Origin: UBA6183 sp041302975
Lineage (GTDB): Bacteria > Bacteroidota > Bacteroidia > UKL13-3
Length of the DNA: 18,870 nucleotides
Assembly: GCA_041302975.1 (NCBI GenBank)
Contig: JBFYQC010000218.1
Location: 1-18,870, forward strand
Reading direction: 5' to 3'
Shown: in pieces, positions 1 to 8,176 of the stretch
Numbering within the stretch: position 1 is the stretch's first letter
How the letters are laid out: each line of letters opens with the position of its first letter
Made by a program: the position numbers and the translations under genes
Notes under the pieces: model-generated
What the model was told of the DNA's origin: nothing
The model's database searches: none
The model's input: only the letters and a program-made list of their open reading frames with translations

Positions 1-152
1 AGCGAATAAAAATCAAAAAATATATAAAATATTGATTAACAATTAGTTAATTAATATTAGTTGAATTAATTTTATTTCAGCTCAAAAATAAAAAAATTAA
101 CGTAAAAATAATTTAACTAAATTTAAGTTCAAATTAACCAAAATTAAAAACG
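1..152 (+). other. AT-rich leader upstream of the SusC-like gene
   Basis: About 150 bases, very rich in A and T, with no open frame worth calling. It should hold the promoter of the SusCD pair. I could not place a convincing Bacteroidota -33 (TTTG) and -7 (TAnnTTTG) pair: several TTG and TTAATT-like words occur, but none in good register. The start codon at 153 is preceded by A-rich sequence with no Shine-Dalgarno, as is usual in this phylum. Confidence 0.4.
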
Positions 153-3100
153 ATGAAAAAACTAACTGTTTTTTTGACGTTTGATTTGATGATAATAGCA
201 CAAGCATACGCTCAATCCCCTCGAACAGTTACCGGAAAGGTAACCGATGACAAAGGAACACCGTTAAGCGGTGTTACAATTAGTGCTGTAGGTGTTAACA
301 AAAATGCACTTTCAGACAACAATGGATCTTTTTCTATTCAAGTAACTGAAAAAGTGAAAAGTTTAAAAATTACTTACGTTGGATTTGATTCTAAAGAAGT
401 AAGTATTACAGGCGTATCAACCGTTACGGTTTCATTATCTCCTGAAGATAAAGCCTTAAATGAGGTTGTAGTCGTTGGATATGGTACACAAAAGAAAAGA
501 GATATTACTGGTAGTATCGCTAGTGTTAAAGGTGAGGCTTTAGCAAATAAGCCTACACAAAGTTTTGAACAAGCTTTGGGTGGTAGAGCTGCTGGTGTGC
601 AAGTAGTAATTCCAAGTGGTGTATTAAATGCACCACCTGTATTAAGAATTAGAGGTGCCAACTCTATTTCATTATCATCTTATCCGCTCATTGTAGTTGA
701 TGGTGTGCCAGTATTTACTGGTGATGGTAGTTCAACTAGTGCAGCAGGTAACGTTTTATCTTCTATCAATCCAAATGATATCGAAAGTGTAGACGTTGCT
801 AAAGACGCTGCTGCAACTGCTATTTATGGTAGCCGTGCCGCAAATGGTGTATTATTTATTACTACTAAAAAAGGTAAGCCAGGTCGTTCAAAAGTTACTT
901 TAGATAGCTGGATTGGATTTAGTAATCCGCAGCGTTTACAACAAGTACTTGACGCGCAACAATACACCGACTATAAAAATGAAGCCTTAAGAAATGCTGG
1001 TACTTATAATGCTGCAACCAATGCGTTTGCAACTACAGTAGGTGCAGATGGAAAAATAATTAATACCAATTGGGCAGATATCGTTTACCGCCAGGGATTG
1101 CAACATAGCAACACCATTAGTTTATCTGGTGCGAATGAGTCTACTAGTTATTATTTTTCTACTGGTTATACAGAGCAAGAAGGTATCATCAACAGAAACG
1201 ATTTTAAGCGTTTAACTTTATTAATGAACGTTGATCATAAAGCTGGAAAGTTTTTTAGCATGGGTGGAAAAATCCAATATACCAGCGATAAAAATACAGC
1301 AGCTACAAGTTCTGGATCTTTAGGTGATGCGTTTGCAACAGCAGGTTTAGGTCGTGTGGCTTTAATTACGGCACCTAACGTTGGTCCTTTCAAAGCAGAT
1401 GGTTCATATAATCAAGCAAATGGACTTATTGGTGTAATGGGTAATAAATTAGGCCAAGTAGGTTTTTATAATCCACAAATTACCATGGACTTAAACAGAT
1501 CTAACAGCTATGGCGAACATTTAATTAGCAACTTATATGCACAGTTTAAACCTGTGAGCTGGTTAGCGGTAAGAACACAATATGGTCTTGATTATTTAAT
1601 GGTTGATAATGATGTGTATTCTCATCCATTATCTGGAGAAGGTTTTTCTGCAACAGGTTCTGTTTCTGCCATTTTTAATAAAAACAAACGTTGGGTTTGG
1701 ACAACCACTGCTCAATTTGATAAAGTGTTTGCACAAAAGCATAATGTTAGTGTTCTTGCGGGTGTGGAGCAACAAAAGTCTGATCAAAACAGTTATGGCC
1801 TAAACCGTGTAACAGTTGCGGATCCTGCATTTACAAATATTCAGGGTGGATGGGTTACCCCTAACACTTCTGGATTAGGTATTGGCGAAAATTATTTATA
1901 CTCTGAGTTTGCTCGTGCGCAGTATAATTTTAGCAGAAAATATTTTTTAACTGCTAACGTGCGTAGAGATGGAGCATCGCAATTGGGTTTAAACAGCAAG
2001 TACGGTGTATTCTGGGGTGTGTCTGCAAGCTGGGATGTGTTATCTGAAAAATTCATTCAGAATATCAAGCTTGACAAAGTATTTAGCAGCTTACGTTTAA
2101 GAAGTAGCTATGGTAAAGTTGGTAATATTGGTGGCTTAGGAAACTTTGCATCATTATCAACTTTTAGCTCTGGTTTATATGGAAGTGCTGGAACAGTAGG
2201 TTATAGCCAAGCGGGTAATCCAAACCTTACTTGGGAAACCAGTAAAAAAACAGACGTTGGTTTAAATTTTGGTTTATTTAATGATCGTTTAACTGCAGAA
2301 ATTGGTTACTACAATAGTAATAATGATGGTTTATTATTATTTGTACCACAACCGCCATCTGCTGGTTTACCTTCAAATATCCCAACCAACATTGGTTCTA
2401 TGTACAATAGAGGTTTTGAATTTGATATTAAATACAACGTAGTTCAAAACAAAGATTTCTCTTGGACAACTTCGTTTAACTTATCAACCAACGATAATAA
2501 AGTGTTGTCATTAGCACCAGGTATCACCAACATTATTGGTTCTACAGGTGGGCTAGAAAATCCAAGTATTACCATGCCGGGTAATCCAATTGGTATGTTG
2601 TTTGTAACAAGAACAGCAGGTGTTGATCCAGCTTCTGGACGAAGAATTTTCTTGAATGCACAAGGTAGACAAGTGTTATTCCAACACGTTGCACCAGCAG
2701 GTCAATCTCGTTTCATGTATGCAGATGGAAGCGTAGCTCCAACTGTAAGTAGTGCAGATGCGATTGTATACAAAAATACACACGCTAAAATATTTGGTGG
2801 TTTTGAAAATAACGTTAGGTTCAAAAACTTTGAATTGAATGCATTATTTACCTACCAAATGGGTAACTGGTTGTATTATGGTACGCAGGCTGGTTTAAGA
2901 GACCAACGTTTCTGGAACAATGAAATTGGTGTTTTAAACAGATGGCAAAAAGCTGGAGACGTTACTGAATTTCCAAGAGCAGTGTTTGGAGATAACGTTT
3001 CAAACGGTTCTTCTTTCCCACTTGACATCAATGTGTATAAAGGTGATTTTATCAAGTTAAGAACCCTAACACTTGGATACAATATTCCAAAAAATATGTT

Positions 3101-3287
3101 GGACAAAATCAAAATTTCAAATGCACGTTTTTATGTTTCAGGAAACAACTTGCTTATTTTAACAGCATATCCAGGACCAGATCCTGAGGTTTCTTCTAAC
3201 GGAAATGGCACTACCAATTTTGGTGTTGACAGAAACACCGTGGCTAACCAACGTACAATTACTGTTGGTATCAACGTTGGTTTCTAA
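153..3287 (+). CDS. SusC/RagA-family TonB-linked outer-membrane transporter
   Basis: A 1044-residue outer-membrane beta-barrel that should import a substrate bound by its SusD partner, driven by TonB. Residues 1-20 form a signal peptide with cleavage after AYA and Gln at +1; an Asp (D11) sits in its hydrophobic core, which is unusual. Residues about 25-100 are a carboxypeptidase-regulatory-like domain (VTGKVTDDKGTPLSGVTI). The SusC motif NEVVVVGYGTQKKRDITGS spans about 103-121 and leads into the plug, with VVDGVPV near 181 and the signature AATAIYGSRAANGVLFITTK at 220-239. The rest is barrel, ending in the aromatic C-terminus GINVGF. Length and domain order are normal for the family. The SusD-like gene starts 24 bases downstream, so the two are almost certainly co-transcribed. 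No sigma/anti-sigma genes or carbohydrate enzymes adjoin, so the substrate cannot be read from context; a sugar or a peptide is possible. The family call is firm, the substrate unknown. Confidence 0.96.
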   Translation: MKKLTVFLTFDLMIIAQAYAQSPRTVTGKVTDDKGTPLSGVTISAVGVNKNALSDNNGSFSIQVTEKVKSLKITYVGFDSKEVSITGVSTVTVSLSPEDKALNEVVVVGYGTQKKRDITGSIASVKGEALANKPTQSFEQALGGRAAGVQVVIPSGVLNAPPVLRIRGANSISLSSYPLIVVDGVPVFTGDGSSTSAAGNVLSSINPNDIESVDVAKDAAATAIYGSRAANGVLFITTKKGKPGRSKVTLDSWIGFSNPQRLQQVLDAQQYTDYKNEALRNAGTYNAATNAFATTVGADGKIINTNWADIVYRQGLQHSNTISLSGANESTSYYFSTGYTEQEGIINRNDFKRLTLLMNVDHKAGKFFSMGGKIQYTSDKNTAATSSGSLGDAFATAGLGRVALITAPNVGPFKADGSYNQANGLIGVMGNKLGQVGFYNPQITMDLNRSNSYGEHLISNLYAQFKPVSWLAVRTQYGLDYLMVDNDVYSHPLSGEGFSATGSVSAIFNKNKRWVWTTTAQFDKVFAQKHNVSVLAGVEQQKSDQNSYGLNRVTVADPAFTNIQGGWVTPNTSGLGIGENYLYSEFARAQYNFSRKYFLTANVRRDGASQLGLNSKYGVFWGVSASWDVLSEKFIQNIKLDKVFSSLRLRSSYGKVGNIGGLGNFASLSTFSSGLYGSAGTVGYSQAGNPNLTWETSKKTDVGLNFGLFNDRLTAEIGYYNSNNDGLLLFVPQPPSAGLPSNIPTNIGSMYNRGFEFDIKYNVVQNKDFSWTTSFNLSTNDNKVLSLAPGITNIIGSTGGLENPSITMPGNPIGMLFVTRTAGVDPASGRRIFLNAQGRQVLFQHVAPAGQSRFMYADGSVAPTVSSADAIVYKNTHAKIFGGFENNVRFKNFELNALFTYQMGNWLYYGTQAGLRDQRFWNNEIGVLNRWQKAGDVTEFPRAVFGDNVSNGSSFPLDINVYKGDFIKLRTLTLGYNIPKNMLDKIKISNARFYVSGNNLLILTAYPGPDPEVSSNGNGTTNFGVDRNTVANQRTITVGINVGF

Positions 3288-3311
3288 TTGTTAAACTATT
3301 AATTAAGAAAA

Positions 3312-4772
3312 ATGAAAAAGAATCTATTATACATTTTGATGGCTGCAGGTCTTGTTCAAATGACCTCTTGCGCCAAAGAAAATTTTGTAAATCCGGTTCC
3401 TACCAACGTAATTTCTGATCTTACTGCATTTGATAGTAAGGATAGAGTTGAAGGTCAGGTAAGAGCGATTTATGCTTCTATTAAAAATTCAGGCATGTAC
3501 GGTGGTCGTTACCAAGTATTTAACGATATCCGTGGCGGTGATTTTATGAATGAAAGAACCAACGTTGTAACTGGTTTTGATGTTTGGAACTATACACCAT
3601 CAAACAGTTCTACTAACTCTGTTCAAAACCATTGGTCAAGAGCCTACTATGTAATTAACTTGGCGAACGTTTTTTTAGAAGGTATGACCGCTAAAGGAAC
3701 TGCAGTTGTTGGAACACCACTTTCTAATAACTATCAAGCAGAAGCTCGTTTGTTAAGAGCATTAAGTTATTACTCATTACTACAATTGTATGCGCGTCCT
3801 TTTTGGGATGGTAATGGATCTAAACCTGGTGTACCAATGCGTTTAAAAGGTAACACAGGTTCTGATGATTATGCAAAAGCAAGAGCTACAGTAGCTGAAG
3901 TATATACACAAATTTTAGCAGATTTAGATTTTGCTGAAACCAACTTACCAGCTAGTTATAGCACTGCTTTAAATAATACCATTCGTGCACATAAGAATAC
4001 AGCTATTGCACTTAAAACAAGGGTTTATTTAAGCATGGGTCGTTATTCAAATGTAATTACTGAAGCCAATAAAATAGTAAGTAGTGCAGCGCCATTTACT
4101 GCAGCATCTGGTGTAGCACATGCATTACAAGCAGATATCACCAATGTATTTAAAGCACCTTATACGACTACCGAGTCTATTTTATCAATGCCATTTGCAT
4201 CTAATGAAGCACCAGGTACGCAAAACCAATTAGGTTACTACTATGGCCCTGCGGCATTTAATGGTGGTAATGGAGAGTACTCTATGTTAAGTACTGGTGT
4301 TATTGCAGATGCTGGTTGGAAAACAACTGATAAAAGAAGATCTATGATTGGTGTATATGGTGGCAAAAGCTACTTAACCAAATATAGTGTTGCTTCTATC
4401 TTTACCGACTATGCACCTGTTATTAGATACGCTGAGGTACTACTTAGTTTAGCTGAAGCAAGAGTACGTTCATCTAATACCGTAGATGCTCAAGCAATTG
4501 CTTTATTAAATGCAGTACGTGGCAGATCTGATGCATCAACTGTATTTACAGCTGCTGATTTTGCTAACTCAACAGCATTAGCAAATGCAATTGTAAATGA
4601 AAGACGCATTGAATTATTAGGAGAAGGCGTTAGAGGTACTGATATCACAAGATTAGGTCTTCCTTTACCGGCTAAGCCTGGTGTAGCTGAAATTAAACCA
4701 GATGCACAACAGTATATTTGGCCGATATCTTCTACAGAGTTATTATTAAATCCACTTTGTAAAGACAATTAG
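3312..4772 (+). CDS. SusD/RagB-family nutrient-binding outer-membrane lipoprotein
   Basis: A 486-residue surface lipoprotein that caps the SusC-like barrel and captures its substrate. The signal peptide ends in a lipobox (QMTSC) with the lipidated cysteine at residue 20. The SusD fold is clear. The N-terminal helical part includes WSRAYYVINLANVF and YQAEARLLRALSYYSLLQLY, the hallmark helix next to the (Y/F)-RPFWD-like turn. The C-terminal part includes RYAEVLLSLAEARVRS, LLNAVRGRSD and NERRIELLGEGVRGTDITR. It ends in YIWPISSTELLLNPLCKDN; many relatives continue with a short PGY-like tail that is missing here. It sits 24 bases after the SusC-like gene and before a strong terminator, so the two form one operon. 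The family call is firm. The ligand is not evident: no glycoside hydrolase or surface glycan-binding protein lies within the window. Confidence 0.96.
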   Translation: MKKNLLYILMAAGLVQMTSCAKENFVNPVPTNVISDLTAFDSKDRVEGQVRAIYASIKNSGMYGGRYQVFNDIRGGDFMNERTNVVTGFDVWNYTPSNSSTNSVQNHWSRAYYVINLANVFLEGMTAKGTAVVGTPLSNNYQAEARLLRALSYYSLLQLYARPFWDGNGSKPGVPMRLKGNTGSDDYAKARATVAEVYTQILADLDFAETNLPASYSTALNNTIRAHKNTAIALKTRVYLSMGRYSNVITEANKIVSSAAPFTAASGVAHALQADITNVFKAPYTTTESILSMPFASNEAPGTQNQLGYYYGPAAFNGGNGEYSMLSTGVIADAGWKTTDKRRSMIGVYGGKSYLTKYSVASIFTDYAPVIRYAEVLLSLAEARVRSSNTVDAQAIALLNAVRGRSDASTVFTAADFANSTALANAIVNERRIELLGEGVRGTDITRLGLPLPAKPGVAEIKPDAQQYIWPISSTELLLNPLCKDN

Positions 4773-4790
4773 AATTTTCTCTTGCATATT

Positions 4791-4826
4791 AAAAGGGTCC
4801 AGTTAGTTTTCTAACTGGGCCTTTTT
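4791..4826 (+). terminator. Rho-independent terminator of the SusCD operon
   Basis: A 16-bp stem (arms 4791-4806 and 4811-4826, core CCAGTTAG/CTAACTGG) with a TTTT loop. Two of the pairs are G-U wobbles. The right arm runs into a T tract. It begins 19 bases after the SusD-like stop codon and is the strongest intrinsic terminator in the window. The A tract on its left side could let it work in both directions. Confidence 0.9.
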
Positions 4827-4853
4827 TATTTAATTTGTACCAAAATAAACGTC

Positions 4854-5384
4854 ATGCTAAAAGGTATTAAGTCTCTTGTTCTAGTATTATTATTGATTAT
4901 TGGTTTTGAAGCAACTGCACAAAAAACAACTGTTTGGATCGTTAGACATGCAGAAAAAGACACTTCTTTTGCAAACCGACTGAATCCAGATTTAACCGTT
5001 GTTGGTATGCAAAGGGCTAAAGATTTAGCAGCTTATTTGCAAAAAGAAAACATTGTAAAAATATTTTCTACAGATACCAAAAGAACAAAACAAACGGCCA
5101 CCTATTTTAATATGCCGATAGAAATATACAATCCAAAAAATGTAGCTACAGTTCTTGATTTTATAAACCTAGATAAGCAGGATAAGTCAATATTAATTGT
5201 TGGCCATTCCAATACCGTATTAGAAACGATTGAAGCACTTGGAGCCGCAAGACCTGTGGCTCAGCTGTCAGATGACGATTACGACTACTTATTTAAAGTT
5301 GTATTAGCTGATGGTAAGCCTGCTCAGGTGCGTAGCTTTCATTTTGGGCAGTACCATAGAGGCGGAACAGCTACTATGAAATAA
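4854..5384 (+). CDS. Exported histidine phosphatase (SixA/phosphoglycerate-mutase superfamily)
   Basis: A 176-residue protein with a signal peptide (residues 1-22, cleavage after ATA, Gln at +1), so periplasmic or secreted. The mature part opens with VWIVRHAEKD: R31-H32 form the RHG-type motif whose histidine is phosphorylated in the catalytic cycle. STDTKRTKQTA (72-82) holds the conserved S-x-x-x-R-T-x-x-T segment. LIVGHSNTV (114-122) carries the second active-site histidine, H118. It is as short as the SixA branch, but the export signal argues against a cytoplasmic phosphohistidine phosphatase; removal of phosphate from small esters outside the cell is one possibility. The substrate is unknown. 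The start lies 27 bases after the SusD terminator, so it has its own promoter; TTAATTTG at 4830-4837 is a near match to the -7 element TAnnTTTG. Superfamily call firm, role open. Confidence 0.9.
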   Translation: MLKGIKSLVLVLLLIIGFEATAQKTTVWIVRHAEKDTSFANRLNPDLTVVGMQRAKDLAAYLQKENIVKIFSTDTKRTKQTATYFNMPIEIYNPKNVATVLDFINLDKQDKSILIVGHSNTVLETIEALGAARPVAQLSDDDYDYLFKVVLADGKPAQVRSFHFGQYHRGGTATMK

Positions 5385-5422
5385 CGTATACAAGCATCTT
5401 ATATAAAAAGCTCCAACAAAAG

Positions 5423-5453
5423 TTTAGTTTTTAAAGTAGTTCGGTTAATTTAG
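5423..5453 (+). promoter_or_regulatory. Possible promoter for the M14 peptidase gene
   Basis: TAATTTAG at 5446-5453 resembles the Bacteroidota -7 element TAnnTTTG with one mismatch. A weak -33-like TTTAG at 5423-5427 precedes it by 18 bases. The start codon at 5473 follows about 20 bases later. I saw no clear terminator in the 88-base gap after the phosphatase gene, so read-through from it is also possible. Confidence 0.3.
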
Positions 5454-5472
5454 ATACTCTAAACTATCCACT

Positions 5473-8169
5473 ATGCTTAGGAAAGCCCTTTTATTACTTT
5501 CTCTTGTAGTTGCCTTTTTTGCCCAAGCGCAAAATGTGCCAAGTCCAAAATCTCATTTTGGATTTAATATTGGTGATAATTATCAGTTAGCCAATTACAC
5601 GCAAACGGAAGCGTATTTACAAAAATTAGCAGCGGCTTCAAATAAAATGAAGCTTCAAAGTATTGGTACCACCGAAGAAGGTCGTACTCAGTATATGGTT
5701 ATTGTGTCTGACCCAGCTAATTTATCCAAACTTGCAAAGTATAAATCGATATCGCAACAAATGGCGAGAGCAGAGGGCTTATCTGATGCGGATGCCAAGC
5801 AACTTGCCAACGAAGGTAAGGCGGTGGTATGGATTGATGGCGGATTACATGCCAATGAAGTACTTGGCATACATCAGTGGATAGAAACATTGTATCAAAT
5901 TTTATCTCGTAATGACGATGAAACAAAGAGGATTTTAAAATCTACCATTATTTTATTTGTACATGCAAATCCGGATGGCCAAGAACTACAGTCTAATTGG
6001 TACATGCGCCATACAGATACTCTAAAACGCAATACTGCCAATTTACCAAGGCTCTATCAAAAATATATTGGTCATGACAACAACCGTGATTTTTATATGA
6101 CCAATATGAGTGAGTCACGCAATATGAGTCTTCAACAGTATGTAGAATGGATGCCCCAAATTTTATACAATCACCACCAAACAGGACCGGCTGGAACCGT
6201 TGTGGCTGGCCCTCCTTACCGTGATCCATTTAATTATGTGTATGATCCATTATTGATTACTGGTATTGATCAATTAGGTGCAGTAATGAGTACAAGACTG
6301 AATGCCGAAAATAAACCAGGCTATACCATGAAAAGCGGATCTGTATATTCGACATGGTGGAATGGTGGATTAAGAACAACAGCATACTACCATAATATTG
6401 TTGGTTTGTTAACGGAAATGATTGGCAATCCAACACCTATGAAAATTCCATTTGTGCCGTCTCGACTTATTCCTAATAGTGGTACACCTTTTCCAATTAC
6501 ACCTCAAAAATGGTATTTCAGAAATTCAATTGATTATTCAGTATCTCTGAATTATGCGGTATTAAATTATGCATCTCGTCATAAAGATGAACTACTCATG
6601 AATATTTATACCATGGGTAAAAATTCAATTAATGCTGGAAGCAAAGACTATTGGACACTATCTCCAAATAAAGTTGAAATGGTGAACGAGTTAATGAAAG
6701 CGGATCAAAAAGACCAACGTGCCGATAGCATTGCATTACAGTTCTATGAGAAAGTATATAAGAATCCGAAACTTAGAGATGCGCGTGGTTATATTATTCC
6801 AATTTCACAAACAACTACTGCTACTAATTTTGTAAATATTTTAATTAAGAGTGGTATTCGTGTAGAAAAAGCAACTGCTCATTTTAAAGTTGGTGGTAAA
6901 GAATATGAAGCAGGTTCGTATGTTGTAAAAACCAATCAAGCATTTAGACCGCATGTGATTGATATGTTTGAGCCTCAAGATCATCCCAACGATTTTCAAT
7001 ATCCTGGTGGTCCACCAGTTAGGCCTTATGATGCAGCCGGCTGGACACCAGCGTATACCATGGGCCTCGAGTTTGACCGTATACTAGAACCATTTGACGG
7101 ACCGTTTGAAACAATCCCTTATGGTGAGGAGCAAAAACACAAAGGTTCTTTTACAAAATTAGCAAGTGCCGTTGGCTACACATTTTCTACCAAAGAAAAC
7201 GCGAGCTTTATTTTAATTAATGACTTATTAAAAGAGGGCATTGAGGTCGAAAAAAATAGCGAATATTTTTATGTAGTTGCTTCTGACAAATCAGTATCTA
7301 TTTTAGAAAATGCTGCAGCTAAAAATGGTGTAAAAATTACAGGCGTACAACAAAAATTAAATATGGGTGCTGTTGCATTAAAGCCAAGTAGAATTGCGCT
7401 TTGGGATATGTATGGCGGATCTATGCCTTCTGGATGGACAAGATGGATTTTTGAACAATATCATTTTCCATTTACGGTGGTATTTGCAAAAGAAATTGAT
7501 GCAGGTAATTTAAAAAGTAAGTACGATGTTATTTTATTTGTTGGTGGTGCGATTCCAGCGTTTCGTGCAGAAGCAAATGCTATGGGTGGCTATCAAGGTA
7601 GAGAAGCTAACGAAAAAGAGATTCCTGAAATGTACCATGCACAGCTAGGAAAAATTACAGCTGCAAAATCAATTCCTGCTTTGAAAGAATTTACCGAAGC
7701 TGGTGGAACCATTATAACAGTTGGTAGCAGCGCTAATTTAGCGTATCACTTTAAACTACCTATTCGTAATGCACTTGTTGAAATGGTGAATGGTAAAGAG
7801 CGACCATTACCTGGTGAAAAATTTTATATTCCTGGATCTGTGATGCAAGTTGCCGTAAACAATGAGCATAAAGCAAACTGGGGTATGAAGCCTAATGCCG
7901 ATGTATACTTTAGTGCAAGCCCTGTTTTTAATTTACTGCCAAATGCTACTGCTACTGGTGAAGTAACACCGCTTGCTTGGTATGCTACCGATAAAACACT
8001 TAGAAGTGGTTGGGCTTATGGACAGTCTTACCTACAACAAACAGTTGCCGCATTTGAAGCAAAAGTTGGCAAAGGAAAATTAATGGTATATGGTCCTGAA
8101 ATTACATTTAGAGGACAAACACACAGCACCTATAAAATGCTATTTAACCAACTCTATCTAGAAAAATAA
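5473..8169 (+). CDS. Large exported M14-family zinc carboxypeptidase
   Basis: An 898-residue secreted or periplasmic metallopeptidase. The signal peptide (1-19) is cleaved after AQA with Gln at +1. The M14 catalytic domain covers about residues 30-330. Zinc ligands are H126 and E129 in GGLHANEVLG and a His at 234-235 in YNHHQTG. NPDG (166-169) and NNRDF (203-207) match substrate-carboxylate regions of the family, and E315 in GLLTEMIGNP fits the catalytic glutamate. The remaining 550 or so residues exceed a simple carboxypeptidase. From about 636 (RIALWDMYGG) to 790 they look like a Rossmann-type, glutamine-amidotransferase-like domain, with DVILFVGGAIPAF and GGTIITVGSSANL. This long form is common in Bacteroidota. 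All key residues are present, so it should be active, presumably trimming peptides. Its stop lies 7 bases from that of the convergent TonB receptor gene. Confidence 0.93.
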   Translation: MLRKALLLLSLVVAFFAQAQNVPSPKSHFGFNIGDNYQLANYTQTEAYLQKLAAASNKMKLQSIGTTEEGRTQYMVIVSDPANLSKLAKYKSISQQMARAEGLSDADAKQLANEGKAVVWIDGGLHANEVLGIHQWIETLYQILSRNDDETKRILKSTIILFVHANPDGQELQSNWYMRHTDTLKRNTANLPRLYQKYIGHDNNRDFYMTNMSESRNMSLQQYVEWMPQILYNHHQTGPAGTVVAGPPYRDPFNYVYDPLLITGIDQLGAVMSTRLNAENKPGYTMKSGSVYSTWWNGGLRTTAYYHNIVGLLTEMIGNPTPMKIPFVPSRLIPNSGTPFPITPQKWYFRNSIDYSVSLNYAVLNYASRHKDELLMNIYTMGKNSINAGSKDYWTLSPNKVEMVNELMKADQKDQRADSIALQFYEKVYKNPKLRDARGYIIPISQTTTATNFVNILIKSGIRVEKATAHFKVGGKEYEAGSYVVKTNQAFRPHVIDMFEPQDHPNDFQYPGGPPVRPYDAAGWTPAYTMGLEFDRILEPFDGPFETIPYGEEQKHKGSFTKLASAVGYTFSTKENASFILINDLLKEGIEVEKNSEYFYVVASDKSVSILENAAAKNGVKITGVQQKLNMGAVALKPSRIALWDMYGGSMPSGWTRWIFEQYHFPFTVVFAKEIDAGNLKSKYDVILFVGGAIPAFRAEANAMGGYQGREANEKEIPEMYHAQLGKITAAKSIPALKEFTEAGGTIITVGSSANLAYHFKLPIRNALVEMVNGKERPLPGEKFYIPGSVMQVAVNNEHKANWGMKPNADVYFSASPVFNLLPNATATGEVTPLAWYATDKTLRSGWAYGQSYLQQTVAAFEAKVGKGKLMVYGPEITFRGQTHSTYKMLFNQLYLEK

Positions 8170-8176
8170 ACTGAAT

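Noticed and set aside
374..661. Reverse-strand frame opposite the SusC plug region, and similar frames opposite SusC and SusD elsewhere
   Set aside because: They lie wholly inside strongly conserved coding sequence on the other strand and have no recognisable features.
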